A stretch of 7,690 bases of DNA from Clostridiales bacterium (GTDB taxonomy: Bacteria > Bacillota > Clostridia > Oscillospirales > QAMX01): assembly GCA_016285815.1 (NCBI GenBank), contig JAEERN010000249.1, positions 1 to 7,690 on the forward strand. Direction: 5' to 3'. Shown here piece after piece: positions 5,775 to 7,690 of this stretch. The first letter of the stretch is position 1, and every line of letters begins with the position of its first letter. Position numbers and translations under genes: made by a program. The notes beneath the pieces are model-generated. The model ran no database searches. It worked only from the letters and a program-made list of their open reading frames with translations, and was not told where the DNA came from.

Positions 5775-5822
5775 GCTGAAACTGTGCTTCCGGCATCTGC
5801 CGCAGACACGGTTTGCTTTTTT
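5775..5822 (+). terminator. Terminator-like hairpin in greA leader
   Basis: The outer stem pairs AAACTGTG (5779-5786) with CACGGTTT (5807-5814), with one G-U pair. It can extend by GC (5775-5776) with GC (5815-5816) across a 2-nt bulge. Inside, CGGC (5791-5794) pairs with GCCG (5799-5802) around ATCT. Six T's follow directly (5817-5822). This has the shape of an intrinsic terminator only about 50 nt after the predicted start of transcription and 75 nt before greA, so it may act as an attenuator. No upstream open frame is seen for translational control. Confidence 0.6.
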
Positions 5823-5896
5823 ATACGTTCCCGCCCGGTATCAAATCCCTGCGGGAATCATACAATCCCGTAAGGAAAAAGATTGAGGTGGCAAGT

Positions 5897-6364
5897 ATGG
5901 CAAGAACGTACCGGATGAGCGCGGAAAAATACGAAGAACTCAAGGCCGAGCTTTCGTATCTGAAGAGCCAGAGAGTCGACGAGGTCTCGCAGCAGCTGAA
6001 AGAGGCCCGCGCTTTCGGCGACCTGTCGGAAAACAGCGAGTACGACGAGGCGCGCAACGAGCAGGGAAAGCTCTATTCCCGCATGAGCGAGCTGGAGATC
6101 ATCCTGGCCAACTATGAGATCGTGTCGGAGGACGAGCACACCGCCGACACCGTAGCCATCGGCAGCACCGTCACCGTGGATTACGGCGACGGCGACATCG
6201 AGACCTTCAAGATCGTCGGCTCGGTGGAGGCGGACCCCATGAACGGCCGCCTGTCCGACGAGTCCCTCATCGGCAAGGCGCTGATGGGCCGGCGCATGGG
6301 AGACGAGATCTCGTATCACGCGCCCATGGGCCTCATCACCTGCCGCATCACCAACATCGAATGA
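5897..6364 (+). CDS. greA: Transcription elongation factor GreA
   Basis: GreA enters the secondary channel of RNA polymerase and stimulates cleavage of backtracked RNA, rescuing stalled complexes. The 155-residue protein has the usual length. The N-terminal coiled coil spans about residues 7-74 and carries ARAFGDLSENSEYDEAR with the acidic tip (D and E in GDLSENSEYDEA) that positions the metal. The C-terminal FKBP-like domain follows (about 80-155), with the PMNGRLSDESLIGKALMGRRMGDE block. The ATG at 5897 is chosen because GAGGTG lies 6 nt upstream and it gives the standard N-terminus MARTYRMSAEKY. The frame is open further upstream to a TTG at 5813, but that lies inside the leader hairpin. 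It forms an operon with lysS, 21 bp downstream, a pairing known in Firmicutes. Confidence 0.97.
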   Translation: MARTYRMSAEKYEELKAELSYLKSQRVDEVSQQLKEARAFGDLSENSEYDEARNEQGKLYSRMSELEIILANYEIVSEDEHTADTVAIGSTVTVDYGDGDIETFKIVGSVEADPMNGRLSDESLIGKALMGRRMGDEISYHAPMGLITCRITNIE

Positions 6365-6385
6365 GCCGCGAAAGGATTCCCTTCC

Positions 6386-7690
6386 ATGACTGAAAACAAC
6401 TTCACGGACGATCGCCGCCTGACCGACGCGCTGGCCGTCCGCCGGGACAAGCTGGCGGAGCTTCAGGCGCAGGGCCGCGATCCCTTCCGCATCACAAAAT
6501 TCGACGTGACCCACCACAGCGCGGACGTCCGCGAACGCTTCGGCGAGCTGGAGGGCCGCTCCGTCACCGTGGCCGGGCGCATGATGTCCAAGCGCATCAT
6601 GGGCAAGGCGTCGTTCTGCAACGTCCAGGACCTCAAGGGCGGCATCCAGGTCTACGTCGCCCGGGACAGCGTGGGCGAGGCGCCGTACGCCGACTTCAAA
6701 AAGCTGGACATCGGCGACATCGTCGGCGTCCGCGGCACGGTCTTCCGCACCAGGACCGGCGAGATCAGCATCCACGCCGACGAGGTCACCCTGCTGGCCA
6801 AGAGCCTTCAGGTCCTGCCCGAAAAGTTCCACGGGCTCACCAACACGGACCTTCGCTACCGCCAGCGGTACGTGGACCTCATCGTCAACGAGGAGGTGCG
6901 CGGCACCTTCATCAAGCGCTCGAAGATCATCGCCGCCATCCGCCGCTTCCTGGACGAGCGTGGCTTCATCGAGGTCGAGACGCCCATGCTGGTGGCCAAC
7001 GCCGGCGGCGCGGCGGCGCGCCCCTTCGAGACCCACTTCAACGCGCTGAACGAGGACGTCAAGCTCCGCATCTCGCTGGAGCTGTACCTGAAGCGTCTGA
7101 TTGTCGGCGGACTCGAGCGGGTCTATGAAATCGGCCGCGTGTTCCGCAACGAGGGCCTCGACACCCGCCACAACCCCGAGTTCACGCTGATGGAGCTTTA
7201 CCAAGCCTATACCGACTATCACGGCATGATGGACCTGACCGAAGAGCTGTTCCGCACCGTGGCCAGACAGGTGCTGGGCACGGAGACCATCGTCTACAAC
7301 GGCGTGGAGATGGACCTCTCCAAGCCCTTCGCCCGCATCACCATGGTGGACGCGGTCCGGCAGTATGCCGGCGTGGATTTCCGCGCCGTCGCCACGCTGG
7401 ACGAGGCCCGCGCCGCGGCGGACGCCAAGGGCGTCCACTATGAGCCGCGCCACCAGAAGGGCGACATCCTCAACCTCTTCTTCGAAGAGTTCGCCGAGGA
7501 GCACCTGATCCAGCCCACGTTCGTGCTGGACCACCCCGTGGAGATCTCGCCGCTGACCAAGAAAAAGCCGGACGATCCGTCCCTCGTTGAACGTTTCGAG
7601 CTTTTCATCTACGGTCGCGAGATGTGCAACGCCTACTCAGAGCTGAACGACCCAATCGACCAGCGTGAGCGTTTTGCCGCTCAGGAGGAG
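6386..7690 (+). CDS. lysS: Lysyl-tRNA synthetase, class II (3' end cut)
   Basis: LysRS charges tRNA-Lys with lysine using ATP. The frame is open from the ATG to the window edge, giving 435 residues; with the family at about 490-510, some 60-70 residues are missing. The N-terminal OB-fold anticodon-binding domain spans about 55-142. Class II motif 1 lies near FIEVETPML (194-202) and motif 2 at VYEIGRVFRNEG through RHNPEFTLME (246-270). Then come DHPVEISPLTKKKPDDPSL (382-400) and GREMCNAYSELNDP (410-423), which form the lysine and ATP site. Motif 3 (GxGxDR) falls beyond the end. AAAGGA lies 9 nt before the ATG. It is the second gene after greA; no terminator or promoter is seen between them. 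Confidence 0.97.
   Translation, partial: MTENNFTDDRRLTDALAVRRDKLAELQAQGRDPFRITKFDVTHHSADVRERFGELEGRSVTVAGRMMSKRIMGKASFCNVQDLKGGIQVYVARDSVGEAPYADFKKLDIGDIVGVRGTVFRTRTGEISIHADEVTLLAKSLQVLPEKFHGLTNTDLRYRQRYVDLIVNEEVRGTFIKRSKIIAAIRRFLDERGFIEVETPMLVANAGGAAARPFETHFNALNEDVKLRISLELYLKRLIVGGLERVYEIGRVFRNEGLDTRHNPEFTLMELYQAYTDYHGMMDLTEELFRTVARQVLGTETIVYNGVEMDLSKPFARITMVDAVRQYAGVDFRAVATLDEARAAADAKGVHYEPRHQKGDILNLFFEEFAEEHLIQPTFVLDHPVEISPLTKKKPDDPSLVERFELFIYGREMCNAYSELNDPIDQRERFAAQEE

Larger units (their letters stand above)
5554..5896. other. Divergent intergenic region amidohydrolase/greA
   Basis: About 340 bases without a gene. It contains the minus-strand amidohydrolase promoter, a GC-rich inverted repeat (5640-5646 with 5677-5683) around an almost pure pyrimidine tract at 5651-5677, an AT-rich stretch at 5696-5735 that may act as an UP element, the greA promoter and the greA leader. 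I see no convincing small gene in it. Confidence 0.65.

Noticed and set aside
5813..5896. 28-codon upstream extension of greA from a TTG
   Set aside because: The TTG is inside the leader hairpin, has no ribosome binding site, and the ATG at 5897 with GAGGTG gives the standard GreA N-terminus.
5858..7534. 558-residue minus-strand open frame opposite greA and lysS
   Set aside because: greA and lysS match their families in full on the plus strand; the antisense frame is open only because of GC-rich codon bias.

Overview
The window looks like chromosomal housekeeping DNA from a high-GC, low-copy-repeat Firmicute, most likely a gut Clostridia of the Oscillospiraceae type. This rests on strong AGGAGG-type ribosome binding sites, near-consensus vegetative promoters, U-tailed intrinsic terminators, a greA-lysS pair, and GC-rich codon use that is even across the window. 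The assignment is inference; no rRNA or species marker is present. I see no mobile element, CRISPR array, tRNA or phage gene.

Layout from left to right. (a) Bases 1-655 hold the 3' part of a plus-strand P-loop kinase of the uridine-kinase type, cut by the window start. (b) A hairpin with A and T tracts on its two sides, at 684-729, can end transcription from both directions. (c) Bases 734-2943 are a minus-strand operon, pth-upp-degV family (peptidyl-tRNA hydrolase, uracil phosphoribosyltransferase, DegV fatty-acid-binding protein), with an extended -10 promoter just upstream of pth. (d) Bases 3109-3297 encode a small minus-strand single-pass membrane protein. It is followed by a strong hairpin and preceded by two perfect palindromes (32 and 22 bp) in the divergent intergenic region. 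(e) Bases 3572-4632 are a plus-strand two-gene operon under a near-ideal promoter: an unrecognised membrane-anchored protein that overlaps a YfcE-type metallophosphoesterase by four bases. (f) A terminator at about 4652-4714 serves the minus-strand amidohydrolase gene at 4741-5553. (g) Divergent from that gene is a consensus promoter driving greA and lysS. greA has a leader of about 125 nt containing a terminator-like hairpin, and lysS runs off the window end.

Most genes serve core RNA and translation metabolism: peptidyl-tRNA recycling, uracil salvage, transcript cleavage and lysyl-tRNA charging. I did not find a convincing new multi-gene system. The parts most worth a second look are the greA leader with its attenuator-like hairpin, the palindrome-rich divergent region at 3298-3491, and the uncharacterised membrane-anchored protein coupled to a phosphoesterase.
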